Below, in pieces: positions 51,936 to 62,200 of a DNA stretch of 64,000 nucleotides; positions within the stretch are counted from its first letter, which is position 1; each line of letters begins with the position of its first letter. The DNA is from Bacillota bacterium (GTDB lineage Bacteria; Bacillota; Clostridia; Oscillospirales; Ruminococcaceae), in assembly GCA_023429785.1 (NCBI GenBank), contig JAEZDD010000003.1:124001-188000 (forward strand), in the 5' to 3' direction. The notes under the pieces were generated by a model. The model saw only the letters and a list, made by a program, of their open reading frames with translations. It made no database searches and was not told where the DNA came from. Both the position numbers and the translations under genes were made by a program.

Positions 51936-53150
51936 TTACAGGGAATATCTTTTCCCTGCGAGAGATTTGACATAACCCATTATTTCAAGCTCAGTCAAAT
52001 CAGTAAGTACTTCGGAAATATTTTTTTGAAGCTTAACAGTAATTTCATCAGCAAGCAATGCACCGTTTGATAAAAGCTTAATTATTCCAGCCTGATTTTC
52101 TGATAATCCGGAATAATCAATATTAGTGTTTTCATTCCTTTTTGAAATATCTGTTTTTACAGAATTTTGATTTCTTGTTGTCTTGGGAATTGATGCCTGT
52201 TTATTTATATTATCAGTTATATCAGCTTTTTTAAGAAAATATTCGTCAAACAGCTTGTTATTTGAAAGCTTGTGCGAAAAATTATCGTAATATTCATACA
52301 TGATATCTAAATGGCTGAAAACCGGTATTGCCCCATCTCTTAACAAGCTGATTACTCCACTGTATTGCTCGTCAAAAATATCATGCGGTGGTATACAAAA
52401 AATATCCTTCCCCTGTTGAAGTGCGTGACTTGCAGTGTTAAGAGAGCCGCTTGTCGGCGAAGCCTGTACAATTAAAACGCCTAGACTGAGCGCAGAAATC
52501 AGCCTGTTTCTCTGTCTGAAATTCTCGTGAAACGGTTTTGTCCCGGGGAAGAATTCGCTTATTACTGCGCCGTTTTTTGCGAGAACTTTTTTGATAGAGG
52601 CGTTGTTCTTCGGATAATCATAATCTATGCCGCTGCCGAGGACGGCAATCGTTCTTCCATTTTGATTAAGAGCACTCTTGTGAGCAATTGAGTCAATGCC
52701 ATAAGCAAAGCCGCTTACTAAAACCGTCCCCACACTTGAAAGCTCTGTGCAGATTTTTTCAGCAACATTAATACTGTATTCAGACGGTTCTCTCGCACCG
52801 ACAACAGCTAATGCGATTGAATCATCAATATAGCTGATGCCACCGTAACAAAAAAGGATTGTCGGCGGATTATATATTTCTCTTAGTCTGTTTGGATAAT
52901 TAATTTCATCATCAAAGCATATTATTCTGATTTCATTTTTTTCGCAAAACTCAATCAGCTTTTCAGCCTGTTCAATATGAGTTGTTTTAAAGGCAGTAAT
53001 TTCCTTTTCGGTCATACCCTTAAAATTCCCACCTGTTATTCCTTTATAGGCTTCTATAATGTCATCATATTGACGGGTAACCTCCCAGACTCTGCGGTTC
53101 GCTGTCCCCAGTGCCTGAGTTATCCACACCCAATATTTCAAGGTATCCAC
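51936..53150 (-). CDS. dprA: DNA-processing protein DprA
   Basis: Loads RecA on incoming single-stranded DNA during transformation. 404 aa; the start codon is GTG 53150 with AGGAGG upstream. The Rossmann-like core shows VVGAREPSEYS (~122), VSGFAYGIDSIAHKSALNQNG split (~150-170), TIAVLGSGIDYDYP and FRQRNRLISALSLGVLIVQA (~215-235). A C-terminal winged helix (~345-404; LSENQAGIIKLLSNG) follows a Ser/Thr/Asn-rich linker. Presence does not prove competence; DprA is widespread. It is first of dprA-topA-trmFO and lies 15 bases after the SpoU-family gene. Confidence 0.96.
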   Translation of the reverse strand: MDTLKYWVWITQALGTANRRVWEVTRQYDDIIEAYKGITGGNFKGMTEKEITAFKTTHIEQAEKLIEFCEKNEIRIICFDDEINYPNRLREIYNPPTILFCYGGISYIDDSIALAVVGAREPSEYSINVAEKICTELSSVGTVLVSGFAYGIDSIAHKSALNQNGRTIAVLGSGIDYDYPKNNASIKKVLAKNGAVISEFFPGTKPFHENFRQRNRLISALSLGVLIVQASPTSGSLNTASHALQQGKDIFCIPPHDIFDEQYSGVISLLRDGAIPVFSHLDIMYEYYDNFSHKLSNNKLFDEYFLKKADITDNINKQASIPKTTRNQNSVKTDISKRNENTNIDYSGLSENQAGIIKLLSNGALLADEITVKLQKNISEVLTDLTELEIMGYVKSLAGKRYSL

Positions 53151-53165
53151 TTGTTGTCCTCCTTA

Positions 53166-53957
53166 CTATCTAAACATTTCCCACATTATTATTCCTGTTG
53201 CCATTGCCGCATTTAAAGAATTAATGTTGCCCTGCATTTTAATAGTAAGTTTTTTATCACAAAGCTTAGTAATATCGCTTGGAAGTCCGTTGCCTTCATT
53301 ACCGATTATCACAGCACAGCCACCGGAAAAATCACATTCGGTCACTGAAACAGCATCTGAATCAACAACAGCGGCAAAGGTGGTTATTGCCTTGTTTTTT
53401 AGCATATCCATAATTTCATGAATATCGCACTCGTTGAAAAAATCAAGTCTGAAAAGTGAGCCCATTGTCGAACGAACCAGCTTCGGATTATAAATATCAC
53501 AGCAATCATCGGTCAGAAAAATTCCGTTTATCCCGACGCTGTCCGCTGTCCTTATTATTGTCCCGATATTCCCCGGGTCCTGAAGATTATTTAAAATAAT
53601 GTATTTTCCGTTAACTAATATTTTATCAGCGTTAATTTTTTTGTCAAGCTTTTTGCAAATTGCATATATACCTTGTGGATTAATAGTGTCAGAAAGCTTT
53701 AAGCTAAGCTCGTCAGAAATGAAAAAGAGCTTACTCCCTAAATGCTTGTCCTCAATCAAATTTAATGCTTCACTGTATTTTTCAACCGCTGATTCAGATA
53801 CAAATACACAGTAAAGCTCTAAATTTTCATTGATAGCATCAACAATAATCCTCAAGCCCTCAATAGTGAACATATCATGCTCATTACGGGCTTTTTTAGA
53901 TGTATTAAGCTTTTGAAAGAGCTTAATTTTTTCATTATCCTTGGCTGTAATAAGCAT
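53166..53957 (-). CDS. TrmH/SpoU-family RNA 2'-O-methyltransferase
   Basis: SPOUT methyltransferase that adds a 2'-O-methyl to rRNA or tRNA. 263 aa; motif 1 NLQDPGNIGTIIRTADSVG (~122-140), motif 2 AVIIGNEGNGLPSDI (~211-225), motif 3 NSLNAAMATGIIMWE (~244-258) form the SAM-binding knot. An N-terminal substrate-binding domain comes first. The exact target is uncertain (YsgA/RlmB-like). It lies upstream of dprA by 15 bases and downstream of rplT's terminator. Confidence 0.92.
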   Translation of the reverse strand: MLITAKDNEKIKLFQKLNTSKKARNEHDMFTIEGLRIIVDAINENLELYCVFVSESAVEKYSEALNLIEDKHLGSKLFFISDELSLKLSDTINPQGIYAICKKLDKKINADKILVNGKYIILNNLQDPGNIGTIIRTADSVGINGIFLTDDCCDIYNPKLVRSTMGSLFRLDFFNECDIHEIMDMLKNKAITTFAAVVDSDAVSVTECDFSGGCAVIIGNEGNGLPSDITKLCDKKLTIKMQGNINSLNAAMATGIIMWEMFR

Positions 53958-54007
53958 AAAATTTCACCCCTCGATAATAATATTACCGCACCTTTTAAAT
54001 ATAACAA

Positions 54008-54037
54008 AACACGCCCAATGCAATGATGGAGCGTGTT
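54008..54037 (-). terminator. infC-rpmI-rplT operon terminator
   Basis: Stem of AACACGC with GCGTGTT (54008-54014 with 54031-54037), extended by a few inner pairs, followed on the leftward transcript by UUGUUAU, immediately after the rplT stop. Confidence 0.75.
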
Positions 54038-54044
54038 AATTATT

Positions 54045-54401
54045 CTAGTTCAAAGCTGCCTTTGCCTTTTCAACAATTGCTGTGAAGCCAGCTGCATCGT
54101 TGATTGCGATTTCTGAAAGCATCTTTCTGTTTAGTGTAATGCCAGCCTTATTAACACCATTCATGAATACTGAGTAGTTAAGTCCGTTCAGCTTACAGGC
54201 AGCTGAAATTCTTGTTATCCAAAGCTTTCTGAAATCACGTTTTTTGTGCTTACGTCCAATATATGCATATTGTCCGGATTTCATTACGGCTTGTTTAGCC
54301 ATCTTAAAATGCTTGCTTTTTGCGCCCCAATAGCCTTTAGCAAGCTTTAGAGTTTTATTTCTTCTCTTTCGAGTCATCATCGCGCCTTTTACACGAGCCA
54401 T
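54045..54401 (-). CDS. rplT: 50S ribosomal protein L20
   Basis: Early-binding large-subunit protein needed for 50S assembly; in Firmicutes it also binds its operon leader as repressor. 118 aa: the basic N-terminus ([22 protein letters not shown] split) and [21 protein letters not shown] are typical. GGAGG precedes ATG 54401. It is last in infC-rpmI-rplT. Confidence 0.98.
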   Translation of the reverse strand: MARVKGAMMTRKRRNKTLKLAKGYWGAKSKHFKMAKQAVMKSGQYAYIGRKHKKRDFRKLWITRISAACKLNGLNYSVFMNGVNKAGITLNRKMLSEIAINDAAGFTAIVEKAKAALN

Positions 54402-54437
54402 ATCTATTACCTCCGCTTAATTTTTAAATTTAATTTC

Positions 54438-54635
54438 TTATTTGTATGGGATTAAAACCTTGATTGTTGGAGCATTTGTTGAATCAGCAAATCCGCTAAC
54501 TCTAGCAATTCTCTTACGCTTGTGAGCCTTCTGTGTCAGTCTGTGTCTTTTATTTGTGTGTTGAAACTTAACCTTACCGTTTTTTGTTAGTTTAAAACGT
54601 TTTTTAGCACCACTATGTGTTTTTACCTTTGGCAT
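54438..54635 (-). CDS. rpmI: 50S ribosomal protein L35
   Basis: Small basic large-subunit protein, 65 aa: MPKVKTHSGAKKRFKLTKNG (1-20) and KFQHTNKRHRLTQKAHKRKR are the family pattern. AAGGAGG precedes ATG 54635. It is between infC and rplT, the universal order. Confidence 0.98.
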   Translation of the reverse strand: MPKVKTHSGAKKRFKLTKNGKVKFQHTNKRHRLTQKAHKRKRIARVSGFADSTNAPTIKVLIPYK

Positions 54636-54655
54636 AATATATCCTCCTTAAAAAA

Positions 54656-55174
54656 TTACTTAGAAGCTTTTGGTGAAACGAACATAACTAAGCTACGTCC
54701 TTCCATTTTAGATGGTTTTTCAACTATTCCTGCCTCTACAACTGCTTCTTTAAATTTACCAAGCAATTCCTCACCTAAATGCGGGTGAGCAACGGCACGT
54801 TTTCTAAAGCGAACTGAAACCTTGAGCTTGTCGCCTGATTGTAAGAATTTTATTGCCTGATTAACCTTTGTGTTAAAATCGTGAGTGTCAATAGTTGAAG
54901 ACATTCTTATTTCCTTAACTTCGACAATCTTCTGATTCTTCCTTGCTTCCTTTTCGCGCTTAGCCTGTTCAAAGCAATATTTTCCGTAATCCATAATACG
55001 ACATACGGGCGGAGTCGCTTGTGGCGCAATTTTAACTAAATCCAAGTTTTTTTCAATTGCAAGCTTAAGCGCTTCCTTTGACGATAATATCCCTAGCTGG
55101 GCTCCGTCAACGTCTATTACACGAATTTCATTGTCGCGTATTTCCTCGTTGATTTGTTGTTCATTGTTGCTAAT
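54656..55174 (-). CDS. infC: Translation initiation factor IF-3 (AUU start codon)
   Basis: Guards initiation by rejecting non-AUG codons and splitting ribosomes. From ATT 55174 it is 172 aa: N-domain INEEIRDNEIRVIDVDGAQL and PPVCRIMDYGKYCFEQAK, linker with Lys/Glu, and C-domain EIRMSSTIDTHDFNTKVNQA and KVSVRFRKRA, EGRSLVMFVSPK. The best start is ATT: GGAGG (55183-55187) lies 8 bases upstream, and no ATG or other good codon fits. AUU start is the classic route by which IF-3 represses its own synthesis. A TTG at 55195 lacks a binding site. Head of infC-rpmI-rplT. Confidence 0.95.
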   Translation of the reverse strand: MSNNEQQINEEIRDNEIRVIDVDGAQLGILSSKEALKLAIEKNLDLVKIAPQATPPVCRIMDYGKYCFEQAKREKEARKNQKIVEVKEIRMSSTIDTHDFNTKVNQAIKFLQSGDKLKVSVRFRKRAVAHPHLGEELLGKFKEAVVEAGIVEKPSKMEGRSLVMFVSPKASK

Positions 55175-55195
55175 AGCAAGCACCTCCAAAGCCAA

Positions 55196-55323
55196 TAATT
55201 AAACAGAGCGCAGACTTTCGCCCGCGCTCATACTAATTAAACAGAAAAATCTGTTAAAATTTAAGTATTAACCATACTCGCGAATGCTCGTAGGTGAGAA
55301 CGGAACAGTTCTGCTTTGTTTTC
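55196..55323 (-). promoter_or_regulatory. L20-type leader of infC-rpmI-rplT
   Basis: About 150 nt precede infC. The transcript holds TTCTCACCTACGAGCATTCG then CGAGTATGGTTAATACT, which resembles the L20 leader of Firmicutes infC operons, and ends with a strong stem GAGCGCGG/CTGCGCTC-like followed by U-rich sequence (55205-55235), probably the regulated terminator. L20 would bind and cause termination. Assignment is by eye. Confidence 0.7.
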
Positions 55324-55329
55324 TATATT

Positions 55330-55358
55330 ATTATATACATTTAAAAGTGAAATGTCAA
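55330..55358 (-). promoter_or_regulatory. infC-rpmI-rplT promoter
   Basis: -35 TTGACA (55353-55358), 17-base spacer, -10 TATAAT (55330-55335), reading leftward into the leader. Confidence 0.92.
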
Positions 55359-55374
55359 GGGTTTTCTGAAATTT

Positions 55375-55644
55375 TTATTTTTCTTCAAAACGCCACTTTT
55401 TGCATTGCTCTATTCTTTCTCCGTCGTCACCATGCTCAGCGTGATAGGAAAAAGCAATTAATCTCTCACATGGGAAGCTCTTGCACAGCCCGCAATGCTC
55501 TAAATCCTTGCCCTCGCAACAAATTTTTATAGAGCAGTCGCCCCACGGAGCATTTTCTTCATTGGCGCAGCCCTTGCAGTCAGAGCCAAATTTCTCTTTG
55601 CAGTTCATTTCAGAACAAAGTATCCCACATCGTGATTCAATCAT
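55375..55644 (-). CDS. DUF3795 cysteine-rich protein
   Basis: 89-aa cysteine-rich protein of unknown function. Its cysteines cluster as RCGILCSEMNCKEKFGSDCKGC in the first third, then DCSIKICCEGKDLEHCGLCKSFPCERL, matching DUF3795; metal binding is likely. It lies 11 bases downstream of addA and before the infC promoter, so it is probably read with addBA. No role is known. Confidence 0.8.
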   Translation of the reverse strand: MIESRCGILCSEMNCKEKFGSDCKGCANEENAPWGDCSIKICCEGKDLEHCGLCKSFPCERLIAFSYHAEHGDDGERIEQCKKWRFEEK

Positions 55645-55655
55645 AAAAACTCCCC

Positions 55656-58600
55656 TTATAAATCTATTTCAATCCCTGCCTGTAACTTAAATGAATAAAT
55701 ATAGCTGCTCTTGACAGGCTTGTCAAGAATTAAATCGAAGGCGGCCTTATATAGCTTTAGCTGCAAGGTATAATGCTGTGTCAGTTCGTCGACGCTTTTC
55801 ACATTATCGGTTTTATAGTCGACGAGGACATAGCCGTCCTCCTCTTCAAAAATGCAGTCGGCTATCCCCTGAAGCATCGCATCTGTATTATTATATTCAA
55901 TAATTGCTTCGTCGTCAAGCTTCAGCTCTGAAATCATCACAAGAAACTGCTTCTCACGCATTATATTCCGGCTTTTTCTAATTCTGTCATAAAAATCGCC
56001 GTGAAAAAATGCCTGAACTGCCGGCTTGTTGATTGCATTCCCCTCTTTTTTTGACAACAAGCCAATGCTCACAAGTCGGTTTATTTCTTCTTCTACGTCA
56101 ATTCTTGCATTTTCAAAGTCAGCGTTTTCCATAAAGGAATGGGTCGCTGTCCCCTTTTCAGCGGCTGAAAGCTTTCCCTTTTCATCCTTCAGGCTCGGTA
56201 TCTGATAGAAAAACTCAAACGGAGTATCTTTTTTAGCAATTTCTGAAACCGATAGCTTTGAGGTTGTTTTTGAAAGTGAGGTATCATACTCAAAGTTTAT
56301 ATAGCGCTTGATTTCGCTTATGATTTCCTTTGAAGCAATTATTTTTTCAGCATTTTTCGCCAATTCATTAATTTCGGAGGAAATGTTTTCGCCGTCTTGA
56401 ACCTCTGTTACGAAACTAATGTCTGCCTGCGTTTCATTCAAAGGGATTTCACAATCTGAAACACATTGCTTTCTTAAAAAATCATCATTCTTATATGTCA
56501 AAAGAGCCATGGTCAGCCAGTCCTGCATCGAGCCAGCAGACTTCACAATTGACGGGGCAACCCCCCTCGTTTTTGAAATGCTTAGTGCAAGGCTGTCAAT
56601 CCTTTTGATAATTGTATCATTAATAATGTATGTAATGAAAAGCTTTTCTTTCGCACGAGTCAAGGCGACATATAGAAGTCGCATTTCCTCGCTCAGCAGT
56701 TCCTTTTCATTTGAAATGCGTATTGCGTCATAGGGGAGGGTAGTGTATTTTGTGAGATTGCTGTTATTTTTAAATCTAAATCCAATCCCGCTATATAAAT
56801 TAATCAGCATTTCTTTTGACAGGTCACGCTTCTGCTGAGTGAATTTTGTCGCAGTTCGACACAGAAAAACGAAGGGATACTCAAGCCCCTTTGACTTATG
56901 TATTGTCTTGATTGCGACAGAATCTGCTGTGTTGCTGATTATTCCCGCCTGCTTTAAATCCCCGCCGTTTTTGAAAATTACATTGATATATCTTATAAAG
57001 CCGGTCAGCCCGCCGCTTATACTCTTGTCATAAGAATTCGCATATTCAAGCAGGAGGCGAAGATTCGCCCGCTTTTGAGTGCTGTCCTTAAAGGTCGAGG
57101 CGAGTGAAAAAAAGTCTGTGCTGTCATAGATTTTTATTATAAGCCTTTCAAGTGTCATACTTGAAGCATAAAATCTCAGCTCACGGATTTTTTCAACGAC
57201 AGCTTTGCATTTATTTTCTAACACAATATTTTGAAGGGTTATTTTTTTGTTTATCTTATCATCATTTTCAGCTATAACGCCTAGGAAAATTGAATATAAC
57301 TTTGATGCTTTGTTCTCAAGCCTCAGCTCACTGATTTCGTCAGCACTGAACATAAAAATTGGCGACATCAATACCGTTGCGAGCGCTATATCGTTCATAG
57401 GATTGTCTATAACTGTCAGCATATTAATCAGCACACTTATTTCCCGTGAGCGAAGATAGCCGGTCAGCTCCTCACATTGTGCCTGAAGCCCGACGGTCTG
57501 AAAAGCCTTAATATACTCCTTGTTGACAGTTTTGCTCCTCAAAAGAACGCAAAAATCGCTCTGACGACAGGGTCTTGAAACACCGTTTTCAAAAACAGGA
57601 TGCCCCTCCTTCAGCATATTTTTTATTCTTTTAGCGACGGTTAGCGGCTCGTCGGTTAAAACATTTTCAGTATCCTCCTCGTCATCTGATGAAGAATTGA
57701 CAATAAGAATTTCGGTATCAAGCTGTCTTTCGTCATAGCTGGCCCCTAAGTCAAGAGCCTCATCAACATCATAATCAACCTCTCCAAGCTCGCTTGACAT
57801 TATTTTTTCAAAGACAAAATTCACAAAATCTATTACGCACTTTCGGCTTCTGAAATTCTTGCGAAGCTTTATTTCAGTGATAATATCCTTATTTTCTTCT
57901 TCCCTTGCATCCTTTCGGGTCTGAATGAAAATGTTTGGATTCGCCTGTCTGAAGCGATAAATTGACTGCTTTATATCGCCAACGACGAACATATTTCCTC
58001 CGATAATTTCGTCTTTTTCACTTTTTGATAGCATTTTAAAAATTATATCCTGAAGATTATTAACATCCTGAAATTCGTCAATCAAAATTATTCGGTAATC
58101 ATCGCCGTTTTGAATATCCTTCGCCAGCTGAGTTTTGCGATAACCGTTTTCTGTTTCCTCCGCCAGAAGCTGAATCGACATCAGCTCGACATCGGCGAAA
58201 TCAATTGCATTTTTTATTACCTTCTGTTCCCACAGGTAATCCCACAAATCATTCACAAGCATCAAGAGATACTCCATAGCAGTCTTGTTTTGAATCAAAT
58301 CCTCTTCTATCTGCTTCATGGAATATTTGAAGCTTTTTTGTATAGCTGAAATCTCGCTCTTATAGTTATTCCTCAGGTTTTTTATGTATTCAACCTTTGC
58401 TACTTCAATTGCGCCGGGACTTGTGCCTTTATCAGCCCTCCCATTAAATCTTGAAAAAGATATATTGCCTAATTTTTTTGAAAGCTCATCCCATCCGGTT
58501 GAATTTAAATCTCTCATTAGCTCTTGGGCTAAAGCAAAATCTTCCTTGATTAGATTGGCAACCCCTTTATAGCAGGTTAGGCTGTCCGCTATTTTATCTG

Positions 58601-59288
58601 CCTCGATTATTGAAGAATTTGCTATTTCAAGCTGACTGAAAATACTCGAAAAAGCAGTTTTCTCCCACGACATATACATTTCGCTGTTTATATCATAGCT
58701 CTCAAGCACCTTTTTAAACCAGCTGTCCTTAAACGGGAGTGACCTCGAAAAATTGTAAAGCTGTAAAACTATCTCGCTTAGCTTCCTGTCGTCGCCAACA
58801 CAAAAGGCGTTGTTTAAAAACGTCATTAGCTCGGGCTTTTCGTTATAATATTTCTCCATTATTTCTTCGAGCGCTTTTGTCTGCATGACGGAATATTCGG
58901 TTTCATCAAGTATTCTGACACCGCTTGAAATATCAAAATAATGTATATTGTTTTTCACAAGGTCGAGGCAAAAGGCATTGATTGTTGCGATTTTCGCCAT
59001 CTGAAGCTTCATCTGCTGGGACTGAAGCCATTCGTTTGTCGGGTCCTCTTCAATTTTTTTATTCAGTGCAATACTTAGCTTTTCACGCATTTGAGAAGCA
59101 GCGTCGTTAGTGAAAGTAACGGCAAGCAGTTTATCCGCAGGAATTTGCTTGTCCTTGTCGATAAGCAGCCGGATTGTCCTTTCAATAAGAACTGCTGTTT
59201 TCCCACTTCCGGCAGCGGCGGAAACAATGACCGCCTTGTCGGTTGTTTCAATAGCTTTAAGCTGGTCACTAGTCCATTTTTCACTCAT
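55656..59288 (-). CDS. addA: ATP-dependent helicase/nuclease subunit A
   Basis: Motor and nuclease subunit of AddAB, the Gram-positive end-resection enzyme for double-strand breaks. 1210 aa from ATG 59288: Walker A SAAAGSGKTAVLIERT (~25-40), UvrD-type motifs LIDEFQDVNNLQ, VGDIKQSIYRFRQANP, TIHKSKGLEYPFVFL and LYVALTRAKEKLF, and near residue ~1157 the RecB-family nuclease motif GYVLVDYKTDN. GGCGGGTG precedes ATG; a GTG nine bases up is less likely. Its start overlaps addB's stop by eight bases. Confidence 0.97.
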   Translation of the reverse strand: MSEKWTSDQLKAIETTDKAVIVSAAAGSGKTAVLIERTIRLLIDKDKQIPADKLLAVTFTNDAASQMREKLSIALNKKIEEDPTNEWLQSQQMKLQMAKIATINAFCLDLVKNNIHYFDISSGVRILDETEYSVMQTKALEEIMEKYYNEKPELMTFLNNAFCVGDDRKLSEIVLQLYNFSRSLPFKDSWFKKVLESYDINSEMYMSWEKTAFSSIFSQLEIANSSIIEADKIADSLTCYKGVANLIKEDFALAQELMRDLNSTGWDELSKKLGNISFSRFNGRADKGTSPGAIEVAKVEYIKNLRNNYKSEISAIQKSFKYSMKQIEEDLIQNKTAMEYLLMLVNDLWDYLWEQKVIKNAIDFADVELMSIQLLAEETENGYRKTQLAKDIQNGDDYRIILIDEFQDVNNLQDIIFKMLSKSEKDEIIGGNMFVVGDIKQSIYRFRQANPNIFIQTRKDAREEENKDIITEIKLRKNFRSRKCVIDFVNFVFEKIMSSELGEVDYDVDEALDLGASYDERQLDTEILIVNSSSDDEEDTENVLTDEPLTVAKRIKNMLKEGHPVFENGVSRPCRQSDFCVLLRSKTVNKEYIKAFQTVGLQAQCEELTGYLRSREISVLINMLTVIDNPMNDIALATVLMSPIFMFSADEISELRLENKASKLYSIFLGVIAENDDKINKKITLQNIVLENKCKAVVEKIRELRFYASSMTLERLIIKIYDSTDFFSLASTFKDSTQKRANLRLLLEYANSYDKSISGGLTGFIRYINVIFKNGGDLKQAGIISNTADSVAIKTIHKSKGLEYPFVFLCRTATKFTQQKRDLSKEMLINLYSGIGFRFKNNSNLTKYTTLPYDAIRISNEKELLSEEMRLLYVALTRAKEKLFITYIINDTIIKRIDSLALSISKTRGVAPSIVKSAGSMQDWLTMALLTYKNDDFLRKQCVSDCEIPLNETQADISFVTEVQDGENISSEINELAKNAEKIIASKEIISEIKRYINFEYDTSLSKTTSKLSVSEIAKKDTPFEFFYQIPSLKDEKGKLSAAEKGTATHSFMENADFENARIDVEEEINRLVSIGLLSKKEGNAINKPAVQAFFHGDFYDRIRKSRNIMREKQFLVMISELKLDDEAIIEYNNTDAMLQGIADCIFEEEDGYVLVDYKTDNVKSVDELTQHYTLQLKLYKAAFDLILDKPVKSSYIYSFKLQAGIEIDL

Positions 59289-62200
59289 TGCTTTCACCCG
59301 CCTCGCCCTTTTGATTCATCCCAATGATTTCCTTAAGCTTTTGAGCATCCGATTTCTCAATGATTTTTGCATTTTTCGGCTTGAAATTCCCGCATACCGA
59401 CCAGTAATCACAGAAATCACAAGGCAGGTATTTTTCACTCCCAGTCGGGACTGCCTGAATTTCACCGTCGATTAAATTTTCAGCCATTTCGACAACCTTA
59501 TCCCTGGCAAACTCCTGAAGCTTTTGATAAATCTCCGGCTCGATAATTTTTGATGAAGCCTTTAATTTCCCATCATTCTTTTTTTCAACAGGGATGAACT
59601 GCCCCCTTAATTCGCTCTCCATTGCCATATAGCTTTCGGGAACATTCACAACAAGTCCATTCATTTTGAAATTTTTCAGCTTTTCCTGTGAAACATCAAT
59701 TTCAATATCGCCATCAATTTCAAAAGACCTCTCAATTGACGGGCTTAGATATTTCGCCGGCATATATAGTATCCCCGCCGGCTGGCAGTCAGAATATTTT
59801 GAATTAGGATTATCATCCCCGGTCAGCGCAAGGAGATACAAAACCATCTGCAAATTCAGCCCGTGATACAATTCCTCGAATAAAAGCTCCTTCTCACCCG
59901 TTTTATAATCGACAACTCTTATGTATTTCTTCCCGTTTTGTTCAAACTTATCAACTCTGTCTATCTTCCCGTTTATTCGGACTGTTATTCCGTCCTGAAG
60001 CTTTATTTCGAGAAGGCTTTTCCCATTTTCACTTAGTAGATTAAGCTCAAAATCGCTCGGAACATACCGGCTCTGTTTAAATTCCTTTTGAATATTAATA
60101 ACAACTTCAAAAATCAAGTCATGAAGCTTTTTAAACAGAAAATCAAATCGCTTCGTTTTCCCGAAATCACCGCCCAACTCATTCTCCTTAAAGACTTTTA
60201 AAAGCATGGTTATTTCATCATTTATTTGAGCTTCATTTAGCTTAATAAAATTATCATCATAAATTTTCTTATCATTTTCTTTTTTGCTCAAAATATTCTC
60301 AAGGCAATAATGCACAATAGTTCCACGACTTAACGGATTGATTTCAACAGCTTTTGTCGGGTTTAGATTTAAACCGTACTGACAGAAATAGCTGAACGGG
60401 CATTTATTATAGCTTTCAAGTCTTGTTGCTGATATGCTAAGATTATTTGAAAAAAACAAATCCCTGCTTATTCCCTTTGAAAGTGAAAATGCCGAATCCT
60501 GCTGAATATTTTCAAGATAATTAATCTTGTCCCTATACTCAGGAATTTCGTCGAGAACACTTCTTATGCTTAAATTTTCAGTAGATACATTTTGAAAGCC
60601 TTCAATGTATTTATAATATGCCGCTCTCTTGGTTGTGCAAAAATATGCGGCGCCTTTTTGAGTCGCTGTGAAAGCAATTTCATCTCCAAACATATTTTTC
60701 AGCTGAGTAATAATTGCTGAGGGTCGGCGAACCCCACCTGATAAATCAGAGGTCGGATAGCATACAAAAAGCCTGTCAGACGGGGCGGACAAAGCACAGT
60801 AAGCGACAAAACGTTCCTCAGCTAGCTTGAATAGTGTTGTCTTTGAAATTTTAAGCCCGACGCTTTCGAGCAGGTCCTTGTCCTTATCAGTGAAAAGACC
60901 GCTTTGCTTAACGTTATACGGCATAATCCCCTCATTAACACCGATGACGAAAACGACCTTAGGGTCAGCGAGGCGTGAACGCTCCGCACTGGCAATAGTA
61001 ACCGCATCGAGCTTTTGCGGAGGGGTTGCCACCTTCATTTGTGAAAGCATCAGCTTCAAAAGCTCATAAAAGTCTTTGAGAGTTATTCCCTCATTGCCGA
61101 TATTGTCATATACAGACTTGATTGAGGCGGTTAAAAGCCCCCAAAGCTGCTTGAATTCACGGGCAATTTCAATGACTTCCTCCTGATTTTGACCTAAGCC
61201 ATTAATTCTGCTTTTAATTTGTCCCGAAATAATTTGAGTAAGATATACCTCGTTCATAAGAGCATAAAAAGCCTCGCAAATTTCACCGGCACTGGCATTC
61301 TCACAAGCTTTTTTGAATTTTTGAAGCGGATTAATTATGGCTTCTCTTATTCTGTTAATCTTGCTTAAATATGAATTTTCATCGTCCTTCTCTTTTTCAG
61401 CTGTTGACTTTTCCGATGCAGTAAATGGTGAAAGCCACATATCCCCGCTCACATTCCATTGAAAGCAATAGTCCTCAATTTTTGATATCTGTGTTTCGTT
61501 AAAGCATGAAAGAGCCGATTTCATATACCTTAAAACCGCCTCTGTGTTAAAGGATTTTGTCGTCACTGCTTCAAAAATTGACATTATGTATAGTATCAAC
61601 GCCTTTTGAGTGACCGGCTGCTTCATATCCATGAAATACGGGATTTCGTATCTCTCAAAGGCCCCCGAAATGATACTGAAATATTCGCTTAGCTGCCTTG
61701 AGATGACGGCAATTTCCGAATATTTATACCCCATGTCACAAACCAGTCTTTTTATTTCAGTCGAAACATATTCAATTTCCTCGTATAAGTCGTTTGAGCT
61801 GACGACATTAACATTTTCGATTTCTTTTTCTTCAAACTTGTTTTTTATTGGGTTAAAAATATTTTTATTTATATGTATAATCTCTTGTGAATTATACTCT
61901 CTGAATAATTCGCATTTCTTGAATTCAAGCTTTTTGTTATACTGCTTTGCTATATCGACGAGCTTTTGCTGTGTTGAAATTACACTTGAAAACGGAGTTA
62001 ATTTCGTTTTGAAATTATTTTCTTCACTTATTGTGAGCGAAACAGTTGTATTTTCTGATTGAGAAATTATTGTTTCAAGCATTAAAATTTCATCATACGA
62101 AAAGCTGCTAAATTCATCAACGAAAATTTCAACACCGTTGAAATAATCATTGGCTTTTGCAATTTGAGAAGCCTCGCTGATTATTGTCAGCGAGTCCTTC

